Below are positions 18,517-27,021 of a stretch of DNA of 64,000 nucleotides, piece by piece. The stretch is from the NCBI GenBank assembly GCA_903902855.1, contig CAIUWK010000026.1, positions 1 to 64,000 on the forward strand. Reading direction: 5' to 3'. Source of the DNA: an uncultured Geobacter sp. (GTDB lineage Bacteria > Desulfobacterota > Desulfuromonadia > Geobacterales > CAIOGM01). The notes beneath the pieces are model-generated. The model was not told the DNA's origin, searched no databases, and saw nothing but the letters and a program-made list of their open reading frames with translations. Positions within the stretch are counted from its first letter, which is position 1, and each line of letters begins with the position of its first letter. The position numbers were made by a program, and so were the translations under genes.

Positions 18517-19989
18517 ATGGAACGAAAAGATATAGAATCCCTGTTCGCCCGCGCCCAGGGGCTCAGCGCTTTGGTGGTGGGGGACCTGATGCTGGACGAA
18601 TACCTCTGGGGTAAGGCGGAGCGGATCTCCCCCGAGGCGCCGGTGCAGGTGGTGGATGTCACCCGTGAGGACCTCCGTCTGGGGGGCGCCGGGAACGTGG
18701 TGAATAATCTGGTGGCGCTGGGGTGCCGGGTGTCGGTGGCCAGCGTGGTCGGCGGAGATGAGAACGGTTCCCTGCTGCAGCAGACATTTACCGGTAAAGG
18801 GGTGGATGTGGCCGGAGTCATCCGGGACCCCCAGCGCTTGACCAGCCGGAAGACGCGCGTTCTTGCGGCCAATCAGCAGATCGTCCGGATCGACCGGGAG
18901 AGCCGTGAGCCTCTGACCCGGGAGTGCGAGACGGAGTTGATCGCCTATCTTTGGGCCCATGCCGCTGCCTTTCAGGTCATCCTCGTCTCCGATTACCAGA
19001 AGGGGGTGCTGACCACGGCCGTGCTCCGGGAGATCATGACCATGGGGAGGGAGCGGGGGATTCCGGTGGTGGTGGATCCCAAGGGGAGCGATTACGTCAA
19101 GTATCATGGCGCCACGATCCTGACCCCCAATCGGAAGGAGGCGGAAGTCGCCTCCGGAACGAAGATCTCCGGTCTGAACGGACTGAACCAGGCGGCGAGC
19201 ATCCTCATGGAACAGGCAGACCTGGCAGCGCTTCTCATCACCCGGAGCGAAGAGGGGATGTCGCTCTTTCGCCGGGACGGTGGCACGCTCCATATCCCCA
19301 CGGTGGCGCGGGAGGTCTTCGACGTCACCGGGGCCGGAGATACGGTCCTTGCCCTGCTGGGGCTGGCCCTGGCCGGAGGCTTTTCCCTGGAAGATGCCGC
19401 AGCTCTGGCCAACGTGGCCGCCGGAATCGCGGTGAGCAAGCTTGGGACCTCCACCGTCTCCCCGGAGGAGATCATCGAGGAGTCAGGCCGCGGGCATCGG
19501 GACAGTGCGATCAAGGTGAAGAATCTGGATGTGCTGGCATCGCTCATCACTAGGGAAAAGGAGCGGGGGCGCAAGGTGGTCTTCACCAACGGCTGCTTCG
19601 ACCTGCTCCATGCGGGACATGTGAAGTATCTGCAGAAGGCCCGCTCTCTGGGGGATCTCCTGGTGCTGGGGCTGAACAGCGATGCCTCGGTGAGGCGGCT
19701 CAAGGGGGAGAACCGGCCGCTCATCGACGAAGAGGAGCGGGCACACCTTCTGGCCGCCCTGGACTGCATCGATTACGTGGTCCTTTTTGATGAAAATACG
19801 CCGCTGCGCCTCATCGAAACCCTGCTCCCGGACATCCTTGTCAAAGGGGGGGATTATACCCGTGAAGGGGTGGTGGGGCATGAAATCGTAGAGTCCCACG
19901 GCGGCCGGGTGGAACTGGTGGAGTTTGTGGACGGCAAGTCCACCACCGGGATCATCGAAAAAATTCTTCAGCGGTACGGATCTGTCTGA
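18517..19989 (+). CDS. hldE: Bifunctional heptose-7-phosphate kinase / heptose-1-phosphate adenylyltransferase
   Basis: HldE supplies ADP-heptose for LPS inner core. The N-terminal PfkB-type kinase domain (about 1-330) shows VVGDLMLDEYLWGKAERISPE and the active-site loop DVTGAGDTVLALLGLAL. The C-terminal nucleotidyltransferase domain (about 350-490) starts VVFTNGCFDLLHAGHVKYL and includes VKGGDYTREGVVG. At 490 residues it is near the usual length (477 in E. coli), so both halves are complete. ATG 18517 is preceded by AAGGAG; the in-frame upstream TTG lies inside the repeat and is rejected. A WaaC-like transferase follows downstream. Confidence 0.96.
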   Translation: MERKDIESLFARAQGLSALVVGDLMLDEYLWGKAERISPEAPVQVVDVTREDLRLGGAGNVVNNLVALGCRVSVASVVGGDENGSLLQQTFTGKGVDVAGVIRDPQRLTSRKTRVLAANQQIVRIDRESREPLTRECETELIAYLWAHAAAFQVILVSDYQKGVLTTAVLREIMTMGRERGIPVVVDPKGSDYVKYHGATILTPNRKEAEVASGTKISGLNGLNQAASILMEQADLAALLITRSEEGMSLFRRDGGTLHIPTVAREVFDVTGAGDTVLALLGLALAGGFSLEDAAALANVAAGIAVSKLGTSTVSPEEIIEESGRGHRDSAIKVKNLDVLASLITREKERGRKVVFTNGCFDLLHAGHVKYLQKARSLGDLLVLGLNSDASVRRLKGENRPLIDEEERAHLLAALDCIDYVVLFDENTPLRLIETLLPDILVKGGDYTREGVVGHEIVESHGGRVELVEFVDGKSTTGIIEKILQRYGSV

Positions 19990-19997
19990 CGGTAGTT

Positions 19998-20177
19998 GAA
20001 CCACGGAGTCACGGAGACACGGAGAAAGGCGATTGACAGGGATATACAGGATAATAAGGATGAAAAACAAGGACTTGTTCGGTCAAAGTTGTTCAAGATG
20101 TCTTATCCTGACTATCCTGTATATCCCTGTAAATTTCGTTTACGGGTTGTTCTCCGTGTCTCCGTGTCTCAGTGGTG
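19998..20177. repeat. Large inverted-repeat intergenic element, copy 2
   Basis: Arms match those of the element at 16761-17036: left arm beginning GAACCACGGAGTCACGGAGA, right arm ending GTGTCTCCGTGTCTCAGTGG, with internal GGATATACAGGATA / TATCCTGTATATCC complement. It fills the spacer between hldE and the WaaC-like gene and is shorter in the middle than copy 1. Confidence 0.75.
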
Positions 20178-20187
20178 AATGGTTTTA

Positions 20188-21243
20188 ATGAGAGTTCTTA
20201 TCGTCAAAATGAGCGACTTGGGGGATATTATCCATGCCCTGCCGATTCTCTCCTATCTCCATCAAGCATCGCCGGGGATCGAGGTGGATTGGGTGGTGGA
20301 GGAGCCGTTCCGGGAACTGCTGGAAGGGAATCATCTGCTCGCCATGCTCCATACCGTGAGGACCAAGGCTTGGCGCAAGGCCCCCCTGGCTCGCGCCACC
20401 CGGCGGGAGATGGCGGGGGTCAAGGCCGCCCTGGGGGAGCGGAAGTACGACATCGTTTTCGATATTCAGGGGAGCCTGAAGAGCGGTCTGGTTGACCGGT
20501 TCACCCACTGCGGCAAGGTCATCGGTCTCCCTTCGGAGCTGCTCCAGGAGAAGGTCAATCTGTTTTTTACCACCCGCCAGATACCGACCCGTCGACAGGA
20601 TTTTCATGTCACCGATCAGTGTCTTCGGGTGGTGAGCGTCCCCTTTGGTAGGGATTTCAGAGGGATGACGTTGACCACGGAGATCAGAACGTCGCCGGAG
20701 GATGACGCCGGCGCCGAGGTGCTGCTCTCTACTCTGTCCGATGGCCTGGTCTTTCTCTGCCATTGCGGCGCAGCCATGGAAACCGGTTTCTGGTACGACG
20801 AGGGGTGGGTCTCTCTGGGGAAATCTCTTCTGGCTCTCCATCCCGACGCTACGCTCCTCTTTTCCTGGGGGAACGAGACGGAACGGGGGAAGGTGATCGG
20901 GTTTGCCGCAGCCATCGGTCGTGGTGCCCGGGTTCTGGAGCGTTCTCACCTCAAGGGGTTCACCGCCCTGCTGAAAAAGGTCGACCTGGTCATCGGCGGG
21001 GATAGCGGGCCGGTACATATGGCTGCCGCGGTGGGGACCCCCACGGTTTCACTCTACCGGGCAGGCAACGGAAAGCGAAGCGGTCCCCGGGGGGAGCATG
21101 ATGTGATTGTCCAGGCGCCACTCTCCTGTACCGCCTGTTTCAGGAAGCAATGCGACAAGGATGACCACTGCCGCCGGAGTATCACCGTGGGCATAGTCCT
21201 GATGGCGGTAGGGAAGATTTATGGAGTAAAGGAGTTTTTATGA
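20188..21243 (+). CDS. LPS heptosyltransferase I-like (GT9)
   Basis: A 351-residue GT9 enzyme with N-terminal VKMSDLGDIIHALPIL, which is the WaaC-type signature (most other GT9 enzymes have GD-L-TP-I), FDIQGSLKSGLVDRF, and the C-terminal donor site VIGGDSGPVHMAAAVGTPTVSLY. WaaC adds the first heptose to Kdo2-lipid A, which suits its place after hldE. The C-terminus contains four cysteines (CTACFRKQC ... C) common in deltaproteobacterial members. ATG 20188 gives the conserved N-terminus; an ATG three codons upstream is possible. The stop overlaps the yicC start (ATGA). Confidence 0.85.
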   Translation: MRVLIVKMSDLGDIIHALPILSYLHQASPGIEVDWVVEEPFRELLEGNHLLAMLHTVRTKAWRKAPLARATRREMAGVKAALGERKYDIVFDIQGSLKSGLVDRFTHCGKVIGLPSELLQEKVNLFFTTRQIPTRRQDFHVTDQCLRVVSVPFGRDFRGMTLTTEIRTSPEDDAGAEVLLSTLSDGLVFLCHCGAAMETGFWYDEGWVSLGKSLLALHPDATLLFSWGNETERGKVIGFAAAIGRGARVLERSHLKGFTALLKKVDLVIGGDSGPVHMAAAVGTPTVSLYRAGNGKRSGPRGEHDVIVQAPLSCTACFRKQCDKDDHCRRSITVGIVLMAVGKIYGVKEFL

Positions 21244-22121
21244 TAAAAAGTATGACCGGTTACGGCAAGGCGGAGCGGACAGGGGAAGACGGCAGAACCC
21301 TCATCGTGGAGATCCGTTCGGTGAATCATCGTTACGGGGAGATCTCCATCCGTCTCCCCCGGCACTGCTACCCCTTCGAGCAGGAGATCAAGAAGCTGGT
21401 GGCGGAGCGGCTCAAACGGGGGAAAATCGAGGTCTCCATCCAGGATGAGAAGTCCGGTGGCCTGACCATGGCGCCGACTCTGAACCTTACCCTGGCCCGC
21501 GGCTATCTGGAGGCGTACCGGACCCTGAAGGGAGAGCTGGCGCTGGAGGGGGAGCCGACGCTGCAGCTCATCGCGGCCCAACGGGATGTTTTCGTCATGA
21601 GAGAGGAGGCGTCAGGTGAGGAGGAGCTTCAGGAGCTGCTCATGGCAACGGTGAGGCATGCCGTGTCGGTTCACGAGGAGATGCGTAAACGGGAGGGGGT
21701 GGCTCTTCTGGAAGATTTCCTCAACCGGCGGGCGACCCTGACCCGGTTGATGGATCAGATCGAGAAGCGGGCCCCCGCCGTGGTGGCGGAACATGCCGTC
21801 CGTCTTAGGGAACGGCTTCGCCAACTCCTGGGGGATACGACCCTGGACGAGGCGCGGTTGCTCCAGGAGGTGGCGCTCATGGCCGATCGGAGTGATATCT
21901 CCGAGGAGATCGTCCGGTTCATGAGTCATCTCCAGCAGTTTGACGAGGCCCTGACCTGCGGCGAGCCGGTGGGGCGGAAGATGGATTTTCTCCTCCAGGA
22001 GATGAACCGGGAGGTGAACACCATCGGCTCCAAGGCAAACGACGGGGTACTGGCCTCGCTGGTGGTGGAGTTGAAGGCGGAGTTGGAGAAGATTCGGGAG
22101 CAGGTACAGAATATCGAATAA
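21240..22121 (+). CDS. yicC: YicC-family protein (endoribonuclease / RNase adaptor)
   Basis: The 293-residue protein begins MIKSMTGYGKAER, the YicC_N hallmark, and ends with the DUF1732 signature GRKMDFLLQEMNREVNTIGSKAND. YicC proteins act in RNA turnover; E. coli YicC is linked to degradation of the small RNA RyhB. Length agrees with the family (about 290). It overlaps the upstream GT9 gene by four bases and precedes gmk, the order seen in many bacteria (yicC-gmk-rpoZ). Confidence 0.95.
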   Translation: MIKSMTGYGKAERTGEDGRTLIVEIRSVNHRYGEISIRLPRHCYPFEQEIKKLVAERLKRGKIEVSIQDEKSGGLTMAPTLNLTLARGYLEAYRTLKGELALEGEPTLQLIAAQRDVFVMREEASGEEELQELLMATVRHAVSVHEEMRKREGVALLEDFLNRRATLTRLMDQIEKRAPAVVAEHAVRLRERLRQLLGDTTLDEARLLQEVALMADRSDISEEIVRFMSHLQQFDEALTCGEPVGRKMDFLLQEMNREVNTIGSKANDGVLASLVVELKAELEKIREQVQNIE

Positions 22122-22155
22122 GCCGGGACTAGGGACTGGGGACCGGTAACAGCAA

Positions 22156-22242
22156 AACCCTGAACCTTTAACCTTGAACCCTGAACCTTGAACATACAGC
22201 CTAGAACTTAGAACCTAGAACCTAGAACATGGAACGTAGAAC
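22156..22242. repeat. 7-bp direct repeats between yicC and gmk
   Basis: Units of CCTGAAC, CTTTAAC and CTTGAAC followed by a diverged series of CCTAGAA units fill the yicC-gmk spacer. Confidence 0.75.
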
Positions 22243-22251
22243 AGAGGGTTT

Positions 22252-22869
22252 ATGAGAGAAGGTATCCTGTTTGTCATATCGGCGCCGTCGGGGGCGGGGA
22301 AGACCAGCTTGTGCAAGGAAATCATTGACTTCTTCCCCGAGTTGCGGCAGTCTGTCAGCTTCACGACCCGTTTTCCCCGGGCAGGGGAGCAGGACGGGGT
22401 GGATTATTTCTTCGTTTCTCCTCTGGAGTTTCGACGGATGGTCGATGCAGGCGAGTTCGTGGAGTGGGCGGAGGTTCACGGCAACTGCTACGGCACTGCC
22501 CGGAAGAGCCTTGATCTTTGGCAATCCCAGGGGATGGATGTGGTTCTGGATATCGACTGCCAGGGGGCTGCCCAGCTGAAAAAAAGCTGTGACAGTGCGG
22601 TCTTCATCTTCATCCTCCCTCCGGGAGTGGACGAGTTGCGCCGGAGGCTGACCGGACGCAATCTTGATACTGCCGAGGTCATCGAGCGCCGGATTCAGAA
22701 TGCCGAAGGAGAGATCCGGGAAGCCCGATGGTACGATTATATCATCATTAACGATCGGCTGGAGCTGGCGGCTGAAAAGCTCAAAGGGGTCATCATGGCG
22801 GAGCGAAGCCGTACCTGCCGGATTCTCCCCTTGATACGCACAACATTCCCATCTTTGAGAGATACCTGA
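22252..22869 (+). CDS. gmk: Guanylate kinase
   Basis: Gmk phosphorylates GMP to GDP with ATP in the cytoplasm. The 205-residue protein has the P-loop SAPSGAGKTSLCKE at residues 8-21, the GMP-binding region SFTTRFPRAGEQDGVDYFF and DIDCQGAAQLK. ATG at 22252 follows an AGAGGG ribosome site. Upstream repeats separate it from yicC; rpoZ starts 13 bases after the stop, so the two are probably cotranscribed. Confidence 0.97.
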   Translation: MREGILFVISAPSGAGKTSLCKEIIDFFPELRQSVSFTTRFPRAGEQDGVDYFFVSPLEFRRMVDAGEFVEWAEVHGNCYGTARKSLDLWQSQGMDVVLDIDCQGAAQLKKSCDSAVFIFILPPGVDELRRRLTGRNLDTAEVIERRIQNAEGEIREARWYDYIIINDRLELAAEKLKGVIMAERSRTCRILPLIRTTFPSLRDT

Positions 22870-22881
22870 AAGGAGTATAGT

Positions 22882-23085
22882 ATGGCGCGTGTAACGGTAG
22901 AAGATTGTCTGGAAAAGGTTGATAACCGGTTTCTCCTGGTGATGCTGGCGGCAAAACGGGTAAAGCAGTTGTACAAAGGGGCCAAACCGATCATAAAGAA
23001 TACCAGCAACAAACACGTGGTTCTGGCCCTGCGGGAGATCGCCGCCGGCAAGGTCGGCTACGAAATGTCGCGCAAGCATAAGTAA
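22882..23085 (+). CDS. rpoZ: RNA polymerase omega subunit
   Basis: The 67-residue protein carries the omega core: [20 protein letters not shown] followed by AAKRVKQL and the [16 protein letters not shown] helix. Omega aids RNA polymerase assembly and helps form a ppGpp binding site in many proteobacteria, which suits its position between gmk and rel. A ribosome site AAGGAG lies nine bases upstream of ATG. Confidence 0.97.
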   Translation: MARVTVEDCLEKVDNRFLLVMLAAKRVKQLYKGAKPIIKNTSNKHVVLALREIAAGKVGYEMSRKHK

Positions 23086-23094
23086 AACAGGCTG

Positions 23095-23150
23095 AAGGCT
23101 GAAGGTTGAAGGAAAAGGTTGAAGGTACTCATCTCCCCTTCAGCCTTTTT
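23095..23150 (+). terminator. Candidate intrinsic terminator after rpoZ
   Basis: An AAGGCTGAAGG arm (23095-23105) can pair with CCTTCAGCCTT (23137-23147), which runs into TTTTT. The loop of about 31 bases is long because the arms derive from the dispersed repeat, so termination efficiency is uncertain. Confidence 0.5.
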
Positions 23151-23219
23151 CATCTTATTCCCCTTCCTCCCGACCCTCGAATCTCAGACATTGAACCTTT
23201 AACCTTTAACCTTTGACCT
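23151..23219. repeat. 7-bp direct repeats upstream of rel
   Basis: The end of this spacer carries TTGAACC / TTTAACC units up to seven bases before the rel start codon. No separate gene or promoter is recognised in it. Confidence 0.6.
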
Positions 23220-23225
23220 GCATTT

Positions 23226-25376
23226 ATGATCCGTCTCAACGATATCCTCGAAAAGGTGAGCTCCTACAATTCCGCGGCTGATCTGAACCTGATCCGAAAG
23301 GCGTATGTCTACTGCGCCAAGGTTCATCAGGGGCAGACCCGACTCTCCGGCGAGCCGTACCTGATTCATCCTCTGGAGACGGGGTGGATACTGGCGGAGT
23401 TGCGACTGGATGTCCCGTCGGTGGTCACCGGGTTGCTCCACGACACCATCGAGGACACCCTGACGACCCATGAGGAGCTGGAGGGGATCTTCGGCAAAGA
23501 GGTGGTCATGCTGGTGGATGGCGTCACCAAGATCAGCAAGATCCACTTCAAGACCAAGGAGGAGAGTCAGGCTGAGAATTTCCGGAAGATGATCCTGGCC
23601 ATGTCCAACGATATCCGGGTCATCCTGGTAAAGCTGGCGGACCGGCTGCACAACATGCGGACCCTGCAGTATCAGCCGGAAAACAAACAGCGAAGCATTG
23701 CCCGGGAAACCCTGGATATCTACGCCCCCATCGCCAACCGGCTGGGGATCTCCTGGATCAAGACCGAACTGGAAGACCTATCGCTCCGGTATCTGAACCC
23801 TCAGCTCTATTATGATCTCGCCGGTAAGGTGGCCAAGCGGAAACAGACCCGCGAGACCTTTGTGGAGCAGGTCATGCAGATCATCCGCGGGAAACTGCAG
23901 GAGCATGACATCAAGGGGGAGGTCTCGGGGAGGAGCAAACATCTCTACTCCATCTATAAGAAGATGGAGGATCGTAATGTGGACATTGACCAGATCTATG
24001 ATCTGGTGGCCATTCGGGTCCTGGTGGAATCCATTCGCGAGTGTTACGAGGTGCTGGGGGTTATTCACTCCACCTGGAAGCCGATTCCCGGCCGGTTCAA
24101 AGACTACATCGCCATGCCCAAGGGGAATATGTACCAGTCCCTGCATACCACGGTCATCGGACCGGACGGTGAACGGATGGAGGTACAGCTTCGGACGGCG
24201 GAGATGCATCGGGTGGCAGAGGCGGGGATCGCGGCCCACTGGAAGTATAAGGAAGGAAAGGGGTACGACGACAAGGACAGCAAGCGGTTCGCCTGGCTGC
24301 GCCAGCTTCTGGAATGGCAGCAGGAACTCCAGGATTCCCGGGAGTTCATGGATACCGTCAAGATAGATCTCTTTTCCGAAGAGGTTTATGTCTTCACCCC
24401 GCGCGGGGATGTGAAGGATTTCCCCAAGGGGTCCACCCCCATCGATTTTGCCTTCAGCATCCACACTGACGTCGGCTTTCGTTGTGTGGGTGCCAAGGTC
24501 AACGGCAAGCTGGTTCCTCTCAAGTACGAGTTGCAGACCGGTGACATTGTCGAGGTCATCACCTCCCCGCACCATACCCCCAGCAAAGACTGGCTCAAGA
24601 TCGTCAAGAGCTCAAAGGCGCGGAACAAGATTCGTTCCTGGATCAGAACCGAGGAGCGCAACCGGAGCATCCATCTTGGCCGGGAGATTTGCGAAAAGGA
24701 TTTTCGCCGCTATTCCCAGAATTTCGGAAAACTCCAGAAGAGTGGGGAGATCAGACGGGCGGCGGTGGAATTCGGTTTTGCGGCCGAGGACGACCTCATG
24801 GCGGCCGTGGGGTACGGCAAGCTGACCTCCCATCAGATCTTCAGCAAGCTGTTCCCCACGGAGCACCTGGAGGAGCGGCAGGAGCGGAAGGAGTCGCGCC
24901 TGGCCAAGGTGATGGAGCGGTTGACCGGCAAATCGGCCAGCGCCATCCAGATCAGCGGGATCAATGATGTCATGGTCCGGTTCGGCAAATGCTGCAATCC
25001 GGTTCCCGGGGACGATGTGGTCGGTTTTATCACCCGCGGGAGGGGGGTCACCGTTCATACCCGTGACTGCACTCTGGCCCGGGAGAGTGATCCGGAGCGC
25101 CGTGTCGATGTTGCCTGGAACAGGGTCAAGGGAAGCGTCATGCCGGTCCGGATCAAGGTCTCCTGCCACGATGAAAAGGGGATACTGGCGCACATCACCT
25201 TGGCCATCACCAACAGCGAGGCCAATATTGCCAGCGCCACGGTACAGAGCACGGTGGACAAGCGGGGGGTCAACCTCTTCGAAGTGGAGGTGTCGGATCT
25301 GGACCACCTCAAGCGGGTCATAAACCAGATCATGAAGATCAAGGGTGTCATACAGGTGGAAAGACTCAAAGGCTAG
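23226..25376 (+). CDS. rel: Bifunctional (p)ppGpp synthetase/hydrolase (Rel/SpoT)
   Basis: The 716-residue alarmone enzyme has all long-RSH domains. HD hydrolase: HPLETGWILAEL and the catalytic HDTIEDT near residues 76-82. Synthetase domain: SGRSKHLYSIYKKM, the AMPKGNMYQSLHTTV loop and the EVQLRT motif. TGS domain: VYVFTPRGDVKDFPKGSTPIDFAF. C-terminal zinc-finger/ACT region: FGKCCNPVPGDDVVGFITRGRGVTVH then a final ACT fold. Because the HD motif is intact it should both make and degrade (p)ppGpp. Operon company with rpoZ is typical. Confidence 0.96.
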   Translation: MIRLNDILEKVSSYNSAADLNLIRKAYVYCAKVHQGQTRLSGEPYLIHPLETGWILAELRLDVPSVVTGLLHDTIEDTLTTHEELEGIFGKEVVMLVDGVTKISKIHFKTKEESQAENFRKMILAMSNDIRVILVKLADRLHNMRTLQYQPENKQRSIARETLDIYAPIANRLGISWIKTELEDLSLRYLNPQLYYDLAGKVAKRKQTRETFVEQVMQIIRGKLQEHDIKGEVSGRSKHLYSIYKKMEDRNVDIDQIYDLVAIRVLVESIRECYEVLGVIHSTWKPIPGRFKDYIAMPKGNMYQSLHTTVIGPDGERMEVQLRTAEMHRVAEAGIAAHWKYKEGKGYDDKDSKRFAWLRQLLEWQQELQDSREFMDTVKIDLFSEEVYVFTPRGDVKDFPKGSTPIDFAFSIHTDVGFRCVGAKVNGKLVPLKYELQTGDIVEVITSPHHTPSKDWLKIVKSSKARNKIRSWIRTEERNRSIHLGREICEKDFRRYSQNFGKLQKSGEIRRAAVEFGFAAEDDLMAAVGYGKLTSHQIFSKLFPTEHLEERQERKESRLAKVMERLTGKSASAIQISGINDVMVRFGKCCNPVPGDDVVGFITRGRGVTVHTRDCTLARESDPERRVDVAWNRVKGSVMPVRIKVSCHDEKGILAHITLAITNSEANIASATVQSTVDKRGVNLFEVEVSDLDHLKRVINQIMKIKGVIQVERLKG

Positions 25377-25456
25377 GAAGGTTCGAGGTTCGAGGTTCGA
25401 GGTTCAAGGTTCAAAGTCCTCAAAGTTGAAAACCCCGAACTCTGAACCTTGAACAG
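25377..25456. repeat. 7-bp direct repeats between rel and ridA
   Basis: Four or five GGTTCGA / GGTTCAA units are followed by complementary CTGAAC / CTTGAAC units, giving a potential hairpin in the spacer. Confidence 0.75.
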
Positions 25457-25482
25457 TTATTTCGGGTTTACACGGGGGTGAA

Positions 25483-25875
25483 ATGAAAGAGATACTGGCA
25501 ACAGAGCTGGCGCCGCAGGCTATCGGCCCCTATTCCCAGGGGGTTAAGGGGGGAGGGTTTCTTTTCCTGTCGGGGCAGATCGCCCTGGACCCGGCAACAG
25601 GCGAGATGGTGGCAGGTGGGGTGGCCATGGAGGCGGAACGGGTCATGGAGAATATCGCCGCTCTGCTGGCGGCGGCCGGGCTCGATTTCGACGACGTGGT
25701 GAAGAGCACCATCTACCTGACTGACCTTGCCGACTTCGCTGTGGTGAACGGAATTTACGGCAAGCGGTTTCCCGCGGCACCCCCCGCACGTTCCACCGTG
25801 CAGGTGGCGGCGCTCCCCCGGGGGGGGTGCGTGGAAATCGAAGTCATCGCCCTCTTGGGAATCGCAACCCCTTGA
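25483..25875 (+). CDS. ridA: RidA-family enamine/imine deaminase
   Basis: A 130-residue RidA (YjgF/YER057c/UK114) protein: APQAIGPYSQGVKGGGFLFLSGQIALDP at the N-terminus, the substrate-binding arginine in APPARSTVQVAALPRG, and the C-terminal VEIEVIAL. RidA hydrolyses reactive 2-aminoacrylate and other enamines made by PLP enzymes. Full length with an upstream GGGGTG ribosome site; it lies alone between repeats and the convergent rpmB gene. Confidence 0.95.
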   Translation: MKEILATELAPQAIGPYSQGVKGGGFLFLSGQIALDPATGEMVAGGVAMEAERVMENIAALLAAAGLDFDDVVKSTIYLTDLADFAVVNGIYGKRFPAAPPARSTVQVAALPRGGCVEIEVIALLGIATP

Positions 25876-25884
25876 AATGAATGT

Positions 25885-25916
25885 AAAAAGGCCGCGGGCG
25901 ACTGGCGCCGGCGGCC
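25885..25916 (-). terminator. Intrinsic terminator of rpmB
   Basis: Read on the minus strand, a GC-rich stem (GGCCGCCGGCG paired with CGCCCGCGGCC around CCAGT) is followed by a run of five T, about 25 bases after the rpmB stop codon. Confidence 0.8.
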
Positions 25917-25942
25917 GTGGTCCTACGGATCGTCACCAACGA

Positions 25943-26134
25943 TTAGAGCGCCTTGGTGACCTTGCCGGAGCGAAGGCAGCGGGTGCAGACCTTGACACTT
26001 TTTACCGTACCGCACTTGATCGTTTTGATCTTCTGGAGGTTGGGATACCAGACGCGGGCGGTTTTATTGTTGGCGTGACTGACGTTGTTTCCGAAGCTCG
26101 GACCTTTGCCGCAGACATCACAGACTCGGGACAT
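25943..26134 (-). CDS. rpmB: 50S ribosomal protein L28
   Basis: L28 of the large ribosomal subunit, 63 residues, beginning [20 protein letters not shown]. Two CxxC pairs (CDVC near the start, CTRC near residue 50) form the zinc ribbon of the C+ type of L28. It is monocistronic on the minus strand, with a GGAGG ribosome site before the ATG and a good terminator after it. Confidence 0.97.
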   Translation of the reverse strand: MSRVCDVCGKGPSFGNNVSHANNKTARVWYPNLQKIKTIKCGTVKSVKVCTRCLRSGKVTKAL

Positions 26135-26246
26135 GGGTAAAACCTCCTTGATGATCTAAAGCGAGACTTTATAGCAGTTTTTGGGGGAACCTGCAAGTGC
26201 TAAATTCGAGAGTAGTCAGGCCGGTCGTCCGGTGGAGAGGGGCGAT

Positions 26247-26840
26247 GTGCCACTGATCCGCATTTTTGTTACAGGTTTTTTCCTCTGCGCCGTCTTGCTG
26301 CTCTCTCTTTTTGTCGCATTTACCTGGGAGGTTTTTTCCCTGAAGCCGAAGAAGGGGATCACCGACGCCGTGGTTGTGCTGGCCGGGGGGAAGGGGCGGA
26401 TCGAAGAAGGAATCCGTCTCTATCGTGACGGAGGAGGAGAGGCCCTCTATCTCATCGGTGTTGACCCCTCCGTCCGGAAGCGCGATCTGGTGAAGGAGCA
26501 GCCGGGTGAACAGATCATCCTGGAAAAGCAGTCCACCACTACCCTGGAAAACGCCATCTACGCCCGCGACCTGCTGGTTAAGAGAGAGGTCCACTCATTG
26601 CAGCTCATTACCTCCCGTTACCACATGCCCCGGGCAGAACTCATCTTTCGCAATCTTCTTCCCAAGGATATCGCACTCTATCCCCATCCTGTGGATTCCC
26701 GGAATTTCAAAGAAGAGTGGTGGCGCTACGGCGGGAGTTTCCGACTCCTCTTGAGTGAATTTTACAAGTATTACCTCTACAAGATATTTTTCCTCTTCGC
26801 CTCCGGAGAACTCCGCTCCGTCCCCCTGCCGGTTGAGTGA
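26247..26840 (+). CDS. YdcF/SanA-type DUF218 envelope protein
   Basis: The 197-residue protein has one N-terminal membrane segment (IFVTGFFLCAVLLLSLFVAF) then a DUF218 domain: DAVVVLAGGKGRIEEGIRLY, the EKQSTTTLENAIYARDLL acidic motif and SLQLITSRYHMPRAELIF. Relatives (ElyC, SanA, YdcF) affect envelope biogenesis and peptidoglycan precursors; biochemistry is poorly known. The GTG at 26247, with a GGAGAGGGG site upstream, is preferred to a TTG at 26181 because the extra residues are not family-like. Confidence 0.8.
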   Translation: MPLIRIFVTGFFLCAVLLLSLFVAFTWEVFSLKPKKGITDAVVVLAGGKGRIEEGIRLYRDGGGEALYLIGVDPSVRKRDLVKEQPGEQIILEKQSTTTLENAIYARDLLVKREVHSLQLITSRYHMPRAELIFRNLLPKDIALYPHPVDSRNFKEEWWRYGGSFRLLLSEFYKYYLYKIFFLFASGELRSVPLPVE

Positions 26841-26882
26841 CCCGAAAGCGTTTCAACAATTCAACGTAACTAATCAGGTGTT

Positions 26883-26983
26883 AAGGCTGAAGGCTGAAGG
26901 TTGAACCCGTCTCGTATAAATTGCCTTTATTGCTTTTATAGTGGTTTTCCTGATAGTCTTCAGCCTTCAGTCTTCAGCCTGAC
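26883..26983. repeat. Inverted GGCTGAA/TTCAGCC repeat pair
   Basis: AAGGCTGAAGGCTGAAGG at the left end is matched by CTTCAGCCTTCAGTCTTCAG at the right end. The roughly 100-base segment could fold into a hairpin between the DUF218 gene and the cohesin-like gene. Confidence 0.7.
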
Positions 26984-27021
26984 TAGTTACAATTCAACAA
27001 AAAAAGAGGTGATTCGCAGGT

